From assembly GCF_000760695.4 (NCBI RefSeq), contig NZ_JHEG04000001.1:4174895-4238894 (forward strand): a stretch of 64,000 nucleotides of DNA. Reading direction: 5' to 3'. A program made the position numbers and the translations under genes. Under the pieces are notes generated by a model. It ran no database searches, was not told the origin of the DNA, and worked only from the letters and a program-made list of their open reading frames with translations. This stretch comes from Tolypothrix bouteillei VB521301 (lineage in GTDB: Bacteria; Cyanobacteriota; Cyanobacteriia; Cyanobacteriales; Nostocaceae). Of this stretch, positions 27,255 through 36,374 are shown one piece after another (within the stretch, counting starts at the first letter, position 1; each line of letters starts with the position of its first letter).

Positions 27255-28988
27255 GTGGTCAGAAAAGATTTATTACTCCTATCAGGAGTTTCTCTATTTT
27301 TTTTATCTACACCAGTTCTAGCAGCCAATACAACTGAAGACGTAGAAAACAATAACAAATTCATTCAGGAAAATTTGCCAAAGCCTGATTCTTTTTCACC
27401 ACAGCAAAATATTGTTCAAAGCACTGAGCCAGAACAATTTGAACCGAATTTTTCATTTCCCATAACTTCCGAGGATAAGATAAAGAATTTCACTGAAGTC
27501 GCTCAAAGTGGAGAAGAATCTAAAGTTCCAGACACAAGTAGCATGGAACGATTAACATCAGTATCGCAATTGTCAGATGTACAACCTAACGACTGGGCTT
27601 TTGCTGCTTTGCAATCCTTAGTAGAACGATATGGTGTCATTGCTGGTTATTCTGATGGCACTTTCAAAGGTAACCGTACCTTAACTCGTTATGAGTTTGC
27701 TGCTGGATTGAATGCAGTATTGGATAAAGTCAATGAATTACTTGCTGCTGGGTTAACAGAAAAAGTCAACAAAGAAGATTTAGAAAAGATACAACAGTTG
27801 CAAGCAGAATTTGCACCAGAACTAGTCACTTTACGAAGTCGTATAGATACTCTTGAAGCTCATACTGCAAACATACAAGCACAACAATTTTCAACTACAG
27901 CCCGCTTGGGAGGACAAGTTATCTTTGGACTAGCAACGGGGTCTGGAGGTGACCCACCAGGGAAAGGAGAAGCAAATACAATTCTCAGTCACTTGACACA
28001 ATTACAACTTGTTTCTTCTTTCACCGGAAAAGACCTATTTCGTGTGGGGTTGGTTGCAGGTAATACGGCTAATGATGGTTTTGGGAATCCTGATGCATTT
28101 AACACCAACATGGCTAGGCTATCTTGGCAAGCAGATTATAACAACGATGTATCCTTGGATTCTCTAGAATACCGATTTGCGGGACTGGGCGATCGCGTCG
28201 TTTTCACCTTCAAGCCTGTTGGCTTTAGTTTAAGTAGTGTTCTCACCCCCAACTCTTCACCTTACGCAGATGCTGGTTTGGGAGCGCTTTCCCTGTTTGC
28301 TAGTTCAACTCCCGTTTTTAAAATTGGGAGTCTTGATGCTGGTTTGGGCTTTGACTGGTTAGTTTCCGATCGAATGCGCCTGCAATTGGCTTACGGTACT
28401 AGAAATAGCAACAGTAGTAGAGACGGTGTGTTTGGTGCAGACCACAGTGCTTTAGGAGTACAACTTTTGTACAAACCAACAAGCTCATTCGTTGCTGGTT
28501 TAGCTTATGTGAACGCTTATTCTAGTGACGGTCAATTAGACACCGGTACGGGTAGCAGCAATGCTGATACCTCTGGGGGAATCAACGAACCCTCTCAGAT
28601 TCACGCTATCAACACAAGCATAAGATGGCAATTAACAGATCGACTTATTCTTGGTGCTTGGGGCGGTTTAATGGTAACAAACTCTTTAAAGTCAGATGCT
28701 GTTGTATTAAGTAGTACTTATTTGCTGTCTTTAGGGCTGTACGACCCCTTTGGTAGAAGAGGCGATTTGTTTGGATTTTTAGTCGGTCTACCCCCAAAGT
28801 TAAATGCTGGTTATTTAATTGAACAAGCTGATACTGGAAATTCCACTCACTATGAAGTGTTCTACCGCTTTCTTGTCAGCGAAAACATCGCAATTACTCC
28901 TGGCTTTTTTATCGTCACCGATCCCGGACATATTTCTGGAAACAACGACATTTTTGTAGGAGCTATTCGTACAACTTTTAACTTCTAA
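27255..28988 (+). CDS. Iron-uptake porin (SLH + OprB type)
   Basis: 577 residues, GTG start, signal peptide (LLLLSGVSLFFLSTPVLA). An SLH domain is clear at about 100-155 (LSDVQPNDWAFAALQSL, YGVIAGYSDGTFKGNRTLTR). A coiled coil (about 165-205, LEKIQQLQAEFAPEL) and a C-terminal OprB-like beta barrel (about 215-577, ending in F) follow. This is the usual architecture of cyanobacterial outer-membrane porins implicated in iron and small-solute uptake, anchored through the SLH domain to cell-wall polymer. It probably shares a transcript with the FecR gene. No Fur box was identified. Confidence 0.92.
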   Translation: MVRKDLLLLSGVSLFFLSTPVLAANTTEDVENNNKFIQENLPKPDSFSPQQNIVQSTEPEQFEPNFSFPITSEDKIKNFTEVAQSGEESKVPDTSSMERLTSVSQLSDVQPNDWAFAALQSLVERYGVIAGYSDGTFKGNRTLTRYEFAAGLNAVLDKVNELLAAGLTEKVNKEDLEKIQQLQAEFAPELVTLRSRIDTLEAHTANIQAQQFSTTARLGGQVIFGLATGSGGDPPGKGEANTILSHLTQLQLVSSFTGKDLFRVGLVAGNTANDGFGNPDAFNTNMARLSWQADYNNDVSLDSLEYRFAGLGDRVVFTFKPVGFSLSSVLTPNSSPYADAGLGALSLFASSTPVFKIGSLDAGLGFDWLVSDRMRLQLAYGTRNSNSSRDGVFGADHSALGVQLLYKPTSSFVAGLAYVNAYSSDGQLDTGTGSSNADTSGGINEPSQIHAINTSIRWQLTDRLILGAWGGLMVTNSLKSDAVVLSSTYLLSLGLYDPFGRRGDLFGFLVGLPPKLNAGYLIEQADTGNSTHYEVFYRFLVSENIAITPGFFIVTDPGHISGNNDIFVGAIRTTFNF

Positions 28989-29140
28989 GATCCCTGCAAG
29001 GGAAACGCTACTGAAAAATGTGTGAGAGGGATGGAGCGGGATACCTTCAGAAGGCGATCGCTTTCTTCAACTTGCTTGTCTTGTCTGCTTCTTCTATCTG
29101 CCCAATAGTCCACAAATGTTTTAGGTGCGTGCTACAAAAC

Positions 29141-29665
29141 TCAGAACGATAAATTCCACAATTGTCCCGAGAAGTTACCACACCCAGCCATCCTAGGTTG
29201 ATTGTTTATCCCATCATTAACGATATCCAAACATTTGTTATTGCCTGTAAATTGTGTTTTTAGACGATAAAAACCTGGAGTCGCTGTAGCTTCTATGTTC
29301 CACAATTGTCCTGAGAAATTCCCACAGTCAGCCATCCTAGGCTGGTTGTTTATCCCATCATTAACGATATCCAAACATTTGTTATTGCCTGTAAATTGTG
29401 TTTTCAAACGAAAATAACCGGAATACTCTGTCGGTTCTACACTCCACAATTGCCCGGAGAAATTCCCACAGTCAGCCATAATAGGTTGATTGTTGACACC
29501 ATCGTTAATGATATCCAAACATTTGTTACTTCCCGTAAATTGCGTTTTTAAACGATAAGTTGATTGAGCGGTTACCTTTTGTACTAAGGGTAAAGTTACA
29601 GTCACAGAAGTTACTGTAGCCAACAAAGCAATTTTAGCCAAGTGGTTGCCGATCGTTGTGTTCAT
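29141..29665 (-). CDS. Secreted beta-trefoil (ricin-like) repeat protein
   Basis: 174 residues from the ATG at 29665 (a GTG ten codons upstream is possible but less typical). A signal peptide (LAKIALLATVTSVTVTLPLV) is followed by three near-identical repeats of about 46 residues: RLKTQFTGNNKCLDI, NDGINNQPRMADCGN and FSGQLWN. The GQLW box is the QxW motif of ricin-type beta-trefoils and three repeats make one trefoil. Two cysteines per repeat could form disulfides. Sugar binding is expected from the fold but not shown. The repeats are nearly identical in DNA too, so the expansion looks recent. Confidence 0.8.
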   Translation of the reverse strand: MNTTIGNHLAKIALLATVTSVTVTLPLVQKVTAQSTYRLKTQFTGSNKCLDIINDGVNNQPIMADCGNFSGQLWSVEPTEYSGYFRLKTQFTGNNKCLDIVNDGINNQPRMADCGNFSGQLWNIEATATPGFYRLKTQFTGNNKCLDIVNDGINNQPRMAGCGNFSGQLWNLSF

Positions 29666-29836
29666 TGATTTTCGTTCGCCAATTAGTGTTGACACAAAAA
29701 GTTTCTGTATAACAGCAAGGGATATACAGAAAGCTCATATAACGTGCAGATTTAGGTATTATACAGAGTTTTATCCTATAAATAACAAAAAATTAATTTA
29801 TTTTTAGCTTTATTAGCCCATTTTGAACGATTCCGG

Positions 29837-31036
29837 TCAATCGGGCTTATAATTAAAAATCCAATCTTGAAATTCTTCACGACTCATCTGTGACTGCTCC
29901 TGCATTTGCCGATCCGCAGTCTCTGTGTCGGTTGCATAGTACCGCATTTCACCCAATGCGCTACGGGTTTGGATGAGATGCATGCGGGGGATACGGCGTT
30001 GTTCGTAGGTAGCCAAAGCTTCTTGAATGCTAGATGCTTGTCCCAAGCACGACGCTAATTCATAAGCGTCTTCAAACGTGCAATTTGCCCCCTGTCCCAA
30101 AGCAGGTGCCATTGGATGAGCAGCATCACCTAACAAAACCACTCTTCCTTGACTCCACGAATTAAGTGGTAAGCGATCGCAAATTGGTGCTTCCAAAATT
30201 TGCTCGGCTGGAGTTGCTTCCACGAGAGCTCGCAGCGATTCTCCCCAATCCGCTAATCGAGCGAGAACCCTAGATTTGACCTCAGCTACATTTTGGGAAA
30301 GAGTAAAATCTGGTAATAGCCTGCGATACAGCCACGAAATATACCCATTACCAACATTCAGCAGATACATAAATTCTTGATTACCTTGAACAAATCCGAG
30401 TTCACCTGGATTAAGGGCTTCTTGTTTGTAATTGATAACAGTACGCCAAGACATACTTCCTAAATAGCGGGGTTTGCCGTCTCCAATTAAAGATTCTCTA
30501 ATCGCTGAGTTGATACCATCGGCTCCAATGAGTAAATCTGCACTCACCCGTTTCCCATTCTCAAAATATATTGACACGCAGCGATCGTCTTGTTCAAAAC
30601 CGATGCAGCGATGGTCAAGATGAATGCTCTCAGATGGCAGTTTAGATGCAAGAATTTGCTGCAAATGCCACCACCAAACGGTAATAAATGGCCGACCGTA
30701 TTTATCCTGATATCTACTTGCTGGATTAGTACGGATTGTTTCACCTTGAGTATTCTTTAAAAGGGTTTTGCTAACCTCACAACCAGAATTTTTGATAGTT
30801 TCTACTATCCCTGGTTCAATAGCATCTAGAAAATTTAAACCATTTGGTAGCAATCCCAAGCCACCACCAATAGGACGAAAATCTTGTGCTTTTTCATACA
30901 CTTGAACATCACACCCCAACTTTCGGAGTGCGACAGCAACAGCCAAACCTCCAAGTCCAGCACCAATAACAGCTACTTTTTCTATCAATGGTTTAGACAA
31001 CTTCTTAAATTTGAGTTTTTTCCTATGCGATCGCAT
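29837..31036 (-). CDS. FAD-dependent aromatic-ring-type monooxygenase
   Basis: 399 residues. The N-terminal Rossmann motif is GAGLGGLAVAVALRKLG with YEKA about 30 residues on; the DG motif is IGADGINSAIR (about 172-182) and the GD motif VVLLGDAAHPMAPALGQGAN (about 290-310). These define class A flavoprotein hydroxylases (PHBH fold: salicylate hydroxylase, zeaxanthin epoxidase, UbiH relatives). There is no signal peptide but a basic N-terminal extension of about 18 residues. It uses NAD(P)H and O2 in the family; the substrate cannot be predicted. No pathway partners lie next to it. Confidence 0.9.
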   Translation of the reverse strand: MRSHRKKLKFKKLSKPLIEKVAVIGAGLGGLAVAVALRKLGCDVQVYEKAQDFRPIGGGLGLLPNGLNFLDAIEPGIVETIKNSGCEVSKTLLKNTQGETIRTNPASRYQDKYGRPFITVWWWHLQQILASKLPSESIHLDHRCIGFEQDDRCVSIYFENGKRVSADLLIGADGINSAIRESLIGDGKPRYLGSMSWRTVINYKQEALNPGELGFVQGNQEFMYLLNVGNGYISWLYRRLLPDFTLSQNVAEVKSRVLARLADWGESLRALVEATPAEQILEAPICDRLPLNSWSQGRVVLLGDAAHPMAPALGQGANCTFEDAYELASCLGQASSIQEALATYEQRRIPRMHLIQTRSALGEMRYYATDTETADRQMQEQSQMSREEFQDWIFNYKPD

Positions 31037-31203
31037 GATACTCCATAATTCACTTCATGCGATCGCTTTCACTTCCACACGACATGAAGTGCGATACGGA
31101 TGGTGCTGTTCAGCCAATTGCATAAATCTCCAACCCACAACATATAAATTCATAACTCAATCAACTTCGCCCCACATTAGGTAACGGAGCAAAAGATAAC
31201 TTT

Positions 31204-31629
31204 ATGAAAAATACAACTTGGTTTTTAGCTTTAGCAGTCTTTGCGATCGGTTTTTTTACAGCATCCGGTTCGGCCAACTCATCTTTAGTTGTTAGGGAAT
31301 GGTTCTTTGGATTTTGGGATTGCAATATCGACGGGCGTCCCGCCAAAATGCAGTGGTATACGGTTAACGATCCGCAAACCACCTGCGACGGTGATATCTG
31401 CTCGAGTACGAGCGGTGTAAAAGTTGTAGGGCGTTTTAGCGATAATGGCACTCCTTGGGTTCCTCTGGCAAAGAGATGGTCCAGAAATTCAGAGCTTGCT
31501 ATTCGCTATTTGGGCAACGAACAAGACAATTGGTATCTCAACTACAACAGCAGTACGCGCTCTGCTAATGGCTGGACGACCTGGCGGGGTAAACGCTACT
31601 CCCTACAATGCCGGAAGATTAACCAGTAG
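31204..31629 (+). CDS. Small exported protein, DUF6006-like
   Basis: 141 residues. A signal peptide (MKNTTWFLALAVFAIGFF, cleavage near GSANS) precedes a mature domain with WFFGFWDCNIDGRP, TTCDGDICSSTSGV, VGRFSDNG, LGNEQDNWYLNYN and ANGWTTWRGKRY. This matches my memory of a small cyanobacterial family of unknown function (DUF6006). Four to five cysteines suggest disulfides in the periplasm. It stands alone. The family assignment is from memory of sequence pattern, not a search. Confidence 0.8.
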   Translation: MKNTTWFLALAVFAIGFFTASGSANSSLVVREWFFGFWDCNIDGRPAKMQWYTVNDPQTTCDGDICSSTSGVKVVGRFSDNGTPWVPLAKRWSRNSELAIRYLGNEQDNWYLNYNSSTRSANGWTTWRGKRYSLQCRKINQ

Positions 31630-31796
31630 TAGCCAAACAACCGAACGCAGACGCCTTCCCATACTTCGTTGTCACCGAATAGCGATGCGGCAAAGCCGCC
31701 GATAAAGCGATCGCTCTTCACGCACCGTCTGTCAAATCTGATATACAAAATACCCCCACGACTTACGTGAGGGTTATGAGACTTGTTCTCTAACAA

Positions 31797-32112
31797 CTAC
31801 AGCATTTTGACGAACTCGGGGTAAAAAGTCCGCAAGTTGCGATCGTTTAGGCTGCGGAACAAAGACAGGTTGTAAAGAACTTTATTAATTTCCGCCTTCT
31901 TGGGTGCAAAGACATCATTTAAAAACCTTACCGTTCCCTTCAAACACAAAGTTTTCATCAAGATAGTACTTGTACCAGAAGTGATAACCTTGATTCGATG
32001 ACTGAATTCTTGAAGTGCATCTTGCACCCGGTCTGATAAACCCCGATACTGCCTGGTTTAATCTTACATAGAGCGAGAATATGAGTGATAGTACCCCAAT
32101 GGGTGCTTGTTA
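31797..32112 (-). pseudogene. Decayed copy of the gene at 32888-33262
   Basis: The sequence repeats 32885-33440 but lacks an internal block of about 185 bp (33030-33214 in the other copy) and a further ~40 bp. The first deletion is not a multiple of three, so only the 3' part (FLNDVFAPKKAEINKVLYNL) stays in frame. The two copies flank the GNAT gene. Confidence 0.85.
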
Positions 32113-32345
32113 CTCTTAAAAAAGACGATTCGATCGCAACACCAAACGATAAGCGCTTCGATTGCGGAGGAAAGCCGTATAGATTCCTACAATTGTAGGA
32201 GCAGTCTCAAATACGTGACAAAAACGATCGGTAAGCTTTGATAGTGCGATAGCATAAGCGCTAACGGCTGAAGCCGTATCGCTTAGGGGGAAACTGAGCG
32301 AGCGTGCTTATTGCTGAAGCACTGGTAGAGATAGAGGAAACTAGC

Positions 32346-32870
32346 ATGAATATTGAAATCATTGAAGCCCGTCCACAAGATCGGTCGATTTTGAGTCATT
32401 TGATAGAACTTTACTTTTATGATTTTAGTGAGTTCATGGGGTGGGATGTTGGGAATGATGGTCGGTTCGGGGACAACGCTCTTAAAGGTTGTTGGACTGA
32501 GCCGTGGCGGCATCCGTTTCTTGTCAAGGTAGATGGCTCGATCGCAGGGTTTGTAATTGCCGACGGGCGCAGCCATTTTTCAGGAGACGAACACACGATG
32601 GACATGGGTGAATTCTTCATCCTACGCAAATACCGCCGACAAGGTATTGGCTATCGGGTAGCGACCGACATTTTCGATTTGTTTCCCAGTCAGTGGGAGG
32701 TACGACAGCTAGACTTGAATGTAGATGCACAAACATTTTGGCGCAAGGTTATCAACCGATACACCAATAACCAATTCTATGAGATTTCTTGGAATGATGA
32801 GCGTTATTGTGGTGTGGCTCAATTATTTAACAACACCATTAAAACCCCCAAGCAACTCATGAGCGTTTAG
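32346..32870 (+). CDS. GNAT-family N-acetyltransferase
   Basis: 174 residues from the ATG at 32346, which has gaggaa about 8 nt upstream (an in-frame GTG at 32304 lacks this). GNAT signs: an N-terminal MNIEIIEARPQD strand, a central MGEFFILRKYRRQGIGYRVAT block, which is motif A with the acetyl-CoA pyrophosphate loop (R/Q-x-x-G-x-G/A), and a C-terminal aromatic-rich segment. Substrate unknown. It sits between the intact and decayed copies of a duplicated gene, so it may have been brought in or bypassed by that rearrangement. Confidence 0.85.
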   Translation: MNIEIIEARPQDRSILSHLIELYFYDFSEFMGWDVGNDGRFGDNALKGCWTEPWRHPFLVKVDGSIAGFVIADGRSHFSGDEHTMDMGEFFILRKYRRQGIGYRVATDIFDLFPSQWEVRQLDLNVDAQTFWRKVINRYTNNQFYEISWNDERYCGVAQLFNNTIKTPKQLMSV

Positions 32871-32887
32871 ATATTATCCCTTAATGC

Positions 32888-33262
32888 CTACAGCATTTTG
32901 ACGAACTCGGGGTAAAAAGTCCGTAAGTTGCGATCGTTTGGGCTGCGGAACAAAGACAAGTTGTAAAGAACTTTATTAATTTCCGCCTTCTTGGGTGCAA
33001 AGACATCATTTAAAAACCTTACCGTTCCCATTGCCATGAGTCCTTCAGCACTAGGACCGACCCAAAATCCACCAATGGGTTTGGTCAGGGGACGAAATTT
33101 CTTGGCCTCGTAATCAAACGCACGCCACCTGTAAGATAGCGTCACAACATCCGGTGTTTCATCGCCCTCTTTACCTTGCCAGCTCAAGAAGTCGATAGAG
33201 TCTGACATCTTGCCTTCAAACACAAAGTTTTCATCAAGATAGTACTTGTACCAAGAGAACAT
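32888..33262 (-). CDS. Hypothetical protein, intact copy of a duplicated gene
   Basis: 124 residues (MFSWYKYYLDENFVFEGK...). It is rich in aromatic residues, with SYRWRAFDYEAKKFRPL and GGFWVGPSAEG. No signal peptide, membrane helix or known motif. The close copy at 31797-32112 shows it is a real sequence unit. The start is not well supported (no clear ribosome site), so it could itself be a 5'-truncated gene. Product not recognised. Confidence 0.5.
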   Translation of the reverse strand: MFSWYKYYLDENFVFEGKMSDSIDFLSWQGKEGDETPDVVTLSYRWRAFDYEAKKFRPLTKPIGGFWVGPSAEGLMAMGTVRFLNDVFAPKKAEINKVLYNLSLFRSPNDRNLRTFYPEFVKML

Positions 33263-33712
33263 ACACTGTTACTCCAACCCCTTCCACTTCCATTGGGTCT
33301 TTTACTTTGATTCGATGACTGAGTTTTTGAAGTGCATCTCGCACCTGGTATGATAAACCCTGATACTGCCTGGTTTAATGCTACACAATGGAGAAATGCG
33401 AGTGATAGTACCCCGATGGGTGCCTGTTACTGTTACAAAAGACAATTCGAGCGGTAGCGAACGATGAAGGAGTTCTCAGCAAGCTATTTGTAATTCTCAC
33501 TACACTAGTCTACTGGTAAGAGTTATGCGATCGCTCGCACTTTAATCAATTAACAAACGTTTTTTAAATCAAGTCACAATCAGCCAACTTTTGAGTGCAG
33601 GTTGTGCGATTCTCAATTTCTGCATCATCTCAAGTAAGTGAGACTGCATATTCCTCAGAAAGACACATATAAATCGATATTGGTTTAGTGCAATAAGTTT
33701 TTCTGAGGAAAC
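33263..33712. other. Intergenic, partly duplicated sequence
   Basis: Positions 33290-33440 repeat 31995-32110 (gattcgatgactga, gcctggtttaat, gatagtacccc). The rest, to 33712, holds no gene. Confidence 0.6.
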
Positions 33713-33955
33713 ATGAGATATAAATACTTAATTGCTTCAATAGTAGCTATAGGAATAATGGCTATATCTGCTTATCCTTCAAACAAATACAATTCATTTT
33801 CATATATACAAAACATAGATAAAACACCTAAAATTGTGAACTTGAAACAAATGCAAGCTCGAAGACCTCTAAATTGTGATTGTGGAATTCCAACACGTCG
33901 AGAAAGCGGCGCTACCCGTATGAGACAATCTATATTAGTTAATTATTATAGCTAA
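33713..33955 (+). CDS. Small exported peptide, unknown
   Basis: 80 residues with a strong ribosome site (ctgagga, 5-6 nt before the ATG). The N-terminus (MRYKYLIASIVAIGIMAISA) is a signal peptide or membrane anchor. The mature part is basic and contains LNCDCGIPTRRESGATR with a CxC pair. A terminator-like hairpin follows at 34048. It could be a small secreted peptide with metal- or disulfide-binding cysteines, but no family is recognised. Confidence 0.6.
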   Translation: MRYKYLIASIVAIGIMAISAYPSNKYNSFSYIQNIDKTPKIVNLKQMQARRPLNCDCGIPTRRESGATRMRQSILVNYYS

Positions 33956-34047
33956 GCTTTGCAAATATATAGCGATCGATTCAAATTATTCAATACCTAC
34001 AAAATTTTATTTTAATTTTTATAAAGCAAAAAATCCTAATTCCTACT

Positions 34048-34077
34048 CCCATGGTTTAAAGATAATGAAACCGTGGG
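34048..34077 (+). terminator. Rho-independent-type terminator
   Basis: cccatggttt and aaaccgtggg form a 10-bp stem (one G-U) with a 10-nt loop, followed by attcttatttt. It lies 93 bp after the stop at 33955. Confidence 0.6.
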
Positions 34078-34261
34078 ATTCTTATTTTGCCTGAAGTTTG
34101 TGGTTGGCGATCGCTTCGTTACAGCATAAGTAAATCGAGAAAAAATCAAACCATGTAACGAAACTTAAATATTCTAGATCTGTAGCAAGCCTAGCGGCGA
34201 AGGTATGCACCGCCACTACATTATTATTTCCACTGACTTACTTAGCAACAAAGCACTACTT

Positions 34262-34380
34262 GTTAAGCTGTCGTGCATATAATTTGGAGATTCTTAGATT
34301 GGGGAAAAATGAGTCAAACTCTCCCCCATTCTCCCTTTCCCCTCCTCTCCCTCTCGGTCAACATGAGAAAATGAAAGGCA
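34262..34380. repeat. Diverged direct repeat (partner at 36268-36360)
   Basis: Shared blocks aagctgt, gcatataattt, gattgtggg/gattgggg, gtcaaac, ctcccc and agcatgagaaaat occur in the same order and orientation about 2.0 kb apart, flanking the 123-residue and CPBP genes. This copy has extra ctcccc/tctcc tracts. Confidence 0.6.
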
Positions 34381-34470
34381 GCACAGCTTATCCTGCAACG
34401 GGACTAACAGTTCCCATACGCGTCTTGCAACTGGATTGAGAAAAAGACCAGCGGGCGAAAAGCTGGGTAT

Positions 34471-34533
34471 GTCCCCAAATGGCACCAATGTCGAAAAAAT
34501 TTCAAAAGTGCCTTGTCCGGGATGCATAAACAA
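34471..34533 (-). pseudogene. 5' fragment of a sigma-factor-like gene
   Basis: Read on the minus strand, MFMHPGQGTFEIFSTLVPF followed by GD matches the start of the sigma-like protein at 44776 (FMHPRNNLVEIFSTFLVFAD) at 11 of 21 positions. The similarity then stops, so only the gene's beginning remains. Confidence 0.45.
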
Positions 34534-34614
34534 TAGGAACCAGACATAGAAACAAATGAAGGGGTTAAACCAAACCCAAACAAACTGTACTACAACAAAT
34601 CCAGATAGAGTTTT

Positions 34615-34986
34615 ATGATAAACCGCATTCGCACAGCAATTGTAGGTATGAGCATCCTTGCAACTGCGCTAGTCTCCACAACAGCAACAGCGATACAACC
34701 CCAAGCGGAAGTTGTATCTCAAAACTGTACTGATGCCGTTCGCTTCGCAAAATATACCTTAGCCAGTTCACGCCCAGCGCAGCCCAGTTCCAACTTACCT
34801 ATTGCAGCGCCACAAGAGGGTCCAACAGAAAAGAAAACTTGTGAAACCACTAATTCTCCTGGCACCAATAAACAGGGAGAAAATGGTACTAACCGTTGTA
34901 CAACTTGCACTTACTCTTCTAATGGTCATGTCACGGTCAATTGTATTTTTATCAAAACTAAAAATCCAGGTTCACCTCAAAACTAA
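34615..34986 (+). CDS. Small secreted cysteine-containing protein, unknown
   Basis: 123 residues. A signal peptide (MINRIRTAIVGMSILATALV, cleavage near TATA) is followed by a Pro/Ser/Thr-rich stretch and a C-terminal part with TCETTN, RCTTCTYSSNG and VNCIF: five cysteines in the mature chain. Likely a disulfide-bonded periplasmic or extracellular protein. No family is recognised. The start has no strong Shine-Dalgarno. Confidence 0.65.
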   Translation: MINRIRTAIVGMSILATALVSTTATAIQPQAEVVSQNCTDAVRFAKYTLASSRPAQPSSNLPIAAPQEGPTEKKTCETTNSPGTNKQGENGTNRCTTCTYSSNGHVTVNCIFIKTKNPGSPQN

Positions 34987-35085
34987 AGATCCTGTAAGTC
35001 TGCGTAAATAAACATAACTTCTGTTAGGGCTGTTAGTGATTGGTAGTAAGTAGTTACTGGGCTTTAAGGCTCTTAACAGAAGTTA

Positions 35086-35294
35086 ATATATAGCAGTCTT
35101 AAATGAAATATAAAAATAAGAGTGAAGACTGCTAATAGCTAATTGCTTTTTGACCATTAGCTATTAGCCCTTCGGGTTCGCCCTTCGGGTTCGCCAGTCC
35201 CCTACGGCGGGAAACCCGCCTGCAGGGCTGGTCTCACCAGTCCCCTACGGCGGGAAACCCGCCTACAGGGCTGGTCTCACCATTAGCTATTAGC
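35086..35294. repeat. Composite repeat: MITE end plus 43-bp tandem array 2
   Basis: The left part (35086-35170) matches the MITE at 11277 (atatatagcagt, gagtgaagactgctaatagc, tttttgaccatta). It is interrupted by two cccttcgggttcg units and two 43-bp units (35195-35237, 35238-35280) identical in type to those at 1-115, then resumes attagctattagcc. The right MITE end is not found, so the array appears inserted into the element. Confidence 0.8.
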
Positions 35295-35364
35295 CATGAG
35301 CCATTCAATTTTTTAATAAATATTTTCTGATTGATATATCAATTAAATTCAAACAGCAAAAACA

Positions 35365-36261
35365 ATGAATAAAAATATAAAAAAAGCTTTGTTGCTGATT
35401 GTTTTTACATTTTTAATTAATTATTCTTTGATAATTTTTTATTTAGCAATAGGTGGCAAATGGGTTATACCTGGTTCATTTATTGTGACAGGAGTTTATA
35501 TGTTCGTACCCATGCTTGTTGCTATTATTATTCAAAAATTATTTTACAAGCAATCTTTAAAATCATTAGGGTTATCTTGGAATTTAAATACGTGGTTTTT
35601 AGTAGCTTGGTTACTACCTTTAATTATTGTATTTGCAACATTAGGCATCAGCTTACTATTTCCCGGCGTTAAATACTCTCCCAACCCGATCGCAGCATTA
35701 GAGCAATTCAAATCTGTAATACCTTCAGAAGAATTGCAACAAATCGAAAGTGATTTAGCTGCCGTGCCAGACAATGCTTTGATCTTCACAAGCATAGTAC
35801 AAGGTTTAATTGCAGGTGTAACAATTAATGCAGTTTTTGCTTTTGGTGAAGAATTAGGTTGGCGAGGACTTTTACAAACAGAGCTAAATTTTATAGGTTT
35901 CTGGAAGTCATCTGCAATTATTGGTCTCACTTGGGGGGTATGGCACGCTCCACTCATTCTACAAGGACATAATTATCCCCAGCATCCTCAAATTGGTGTT
36001 TTTATGATGGTCGTCTTGACTTTATTGTTATCCCCTATATTCAGTTACATTACAATGAAATCGAAATCAGTAATTGCTGCTGCTATTATGCATGGCACTT
36101 TAAATGCAATTGCTGGGCTCCCCGTCTTATTGACTGAGGGAGGAAATGATTTGACAGTTGGTATGAGTGGTTTTGCGGGATTTATTGCGATCGCCATCGT
36201 CGTCATATGTCTTTTTACCTATGATTATTTCTTAGCTAAAGAGCCTTTAATGTCAAAGTGA
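35365..36261 (+). CDS. CPBP-family intramembrane metalloprotease (CAAX-like)
   Basis: 298 residues, about eight predicted membrane helices. The CPBP/Abi motifs are present: FAFGEELGWRGLLQ (motif 1, about residue 160-173, with the EExxxR core), GLTWGVWHAPLIL (motif 2 with His) and IMHGTLNAIAG (motif 4 with His and Asn). The family includes CAAX prenyl endopeptidase relatives and bacteriocin self-immunity proteins; a small secreted peptide gene upstream (34615) is a conceivable partner but this is speculation. The 43-bp array lies directly upstream. Confidence 0.92.
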   Translation: MNKNIKKALLLIVFTFLINYSLIIFYLAIGGKWVIPGSFIVTGVYMFVPMLVAIIIQKLFYKQSLKSLGLSWNLNTWFLVAWLLPLIIVFATLGISLLFPGVKYSPNPIAALEQFKSVIPSEELQQIESDLAAVPDNALIFTSIVQGLIAGVTINAVFAFGEELGWRGLLQTELNFIGFWKSSAIIGLTWGVWHAPLILQGHNYPQHPQIGVFMMVVLTLLLSPIFSYITMKSKSVIAAAIMHGTLNAIAGLPVLLTEGGNDLTVGMSGFAGFIAIAIVVICLFTYDYFLAKEPLMSK

Positions 36262-36374
36262 AGATCTGTAAGCTGTTCTTGCATATAATTTGCACATTCT
36301 AAGATTGTGGGAAAATCAGTCAAACCCTCCCCTCTCAGTCAGCATGAGAAAATTAAAAATGGTAGTGCAAAATT

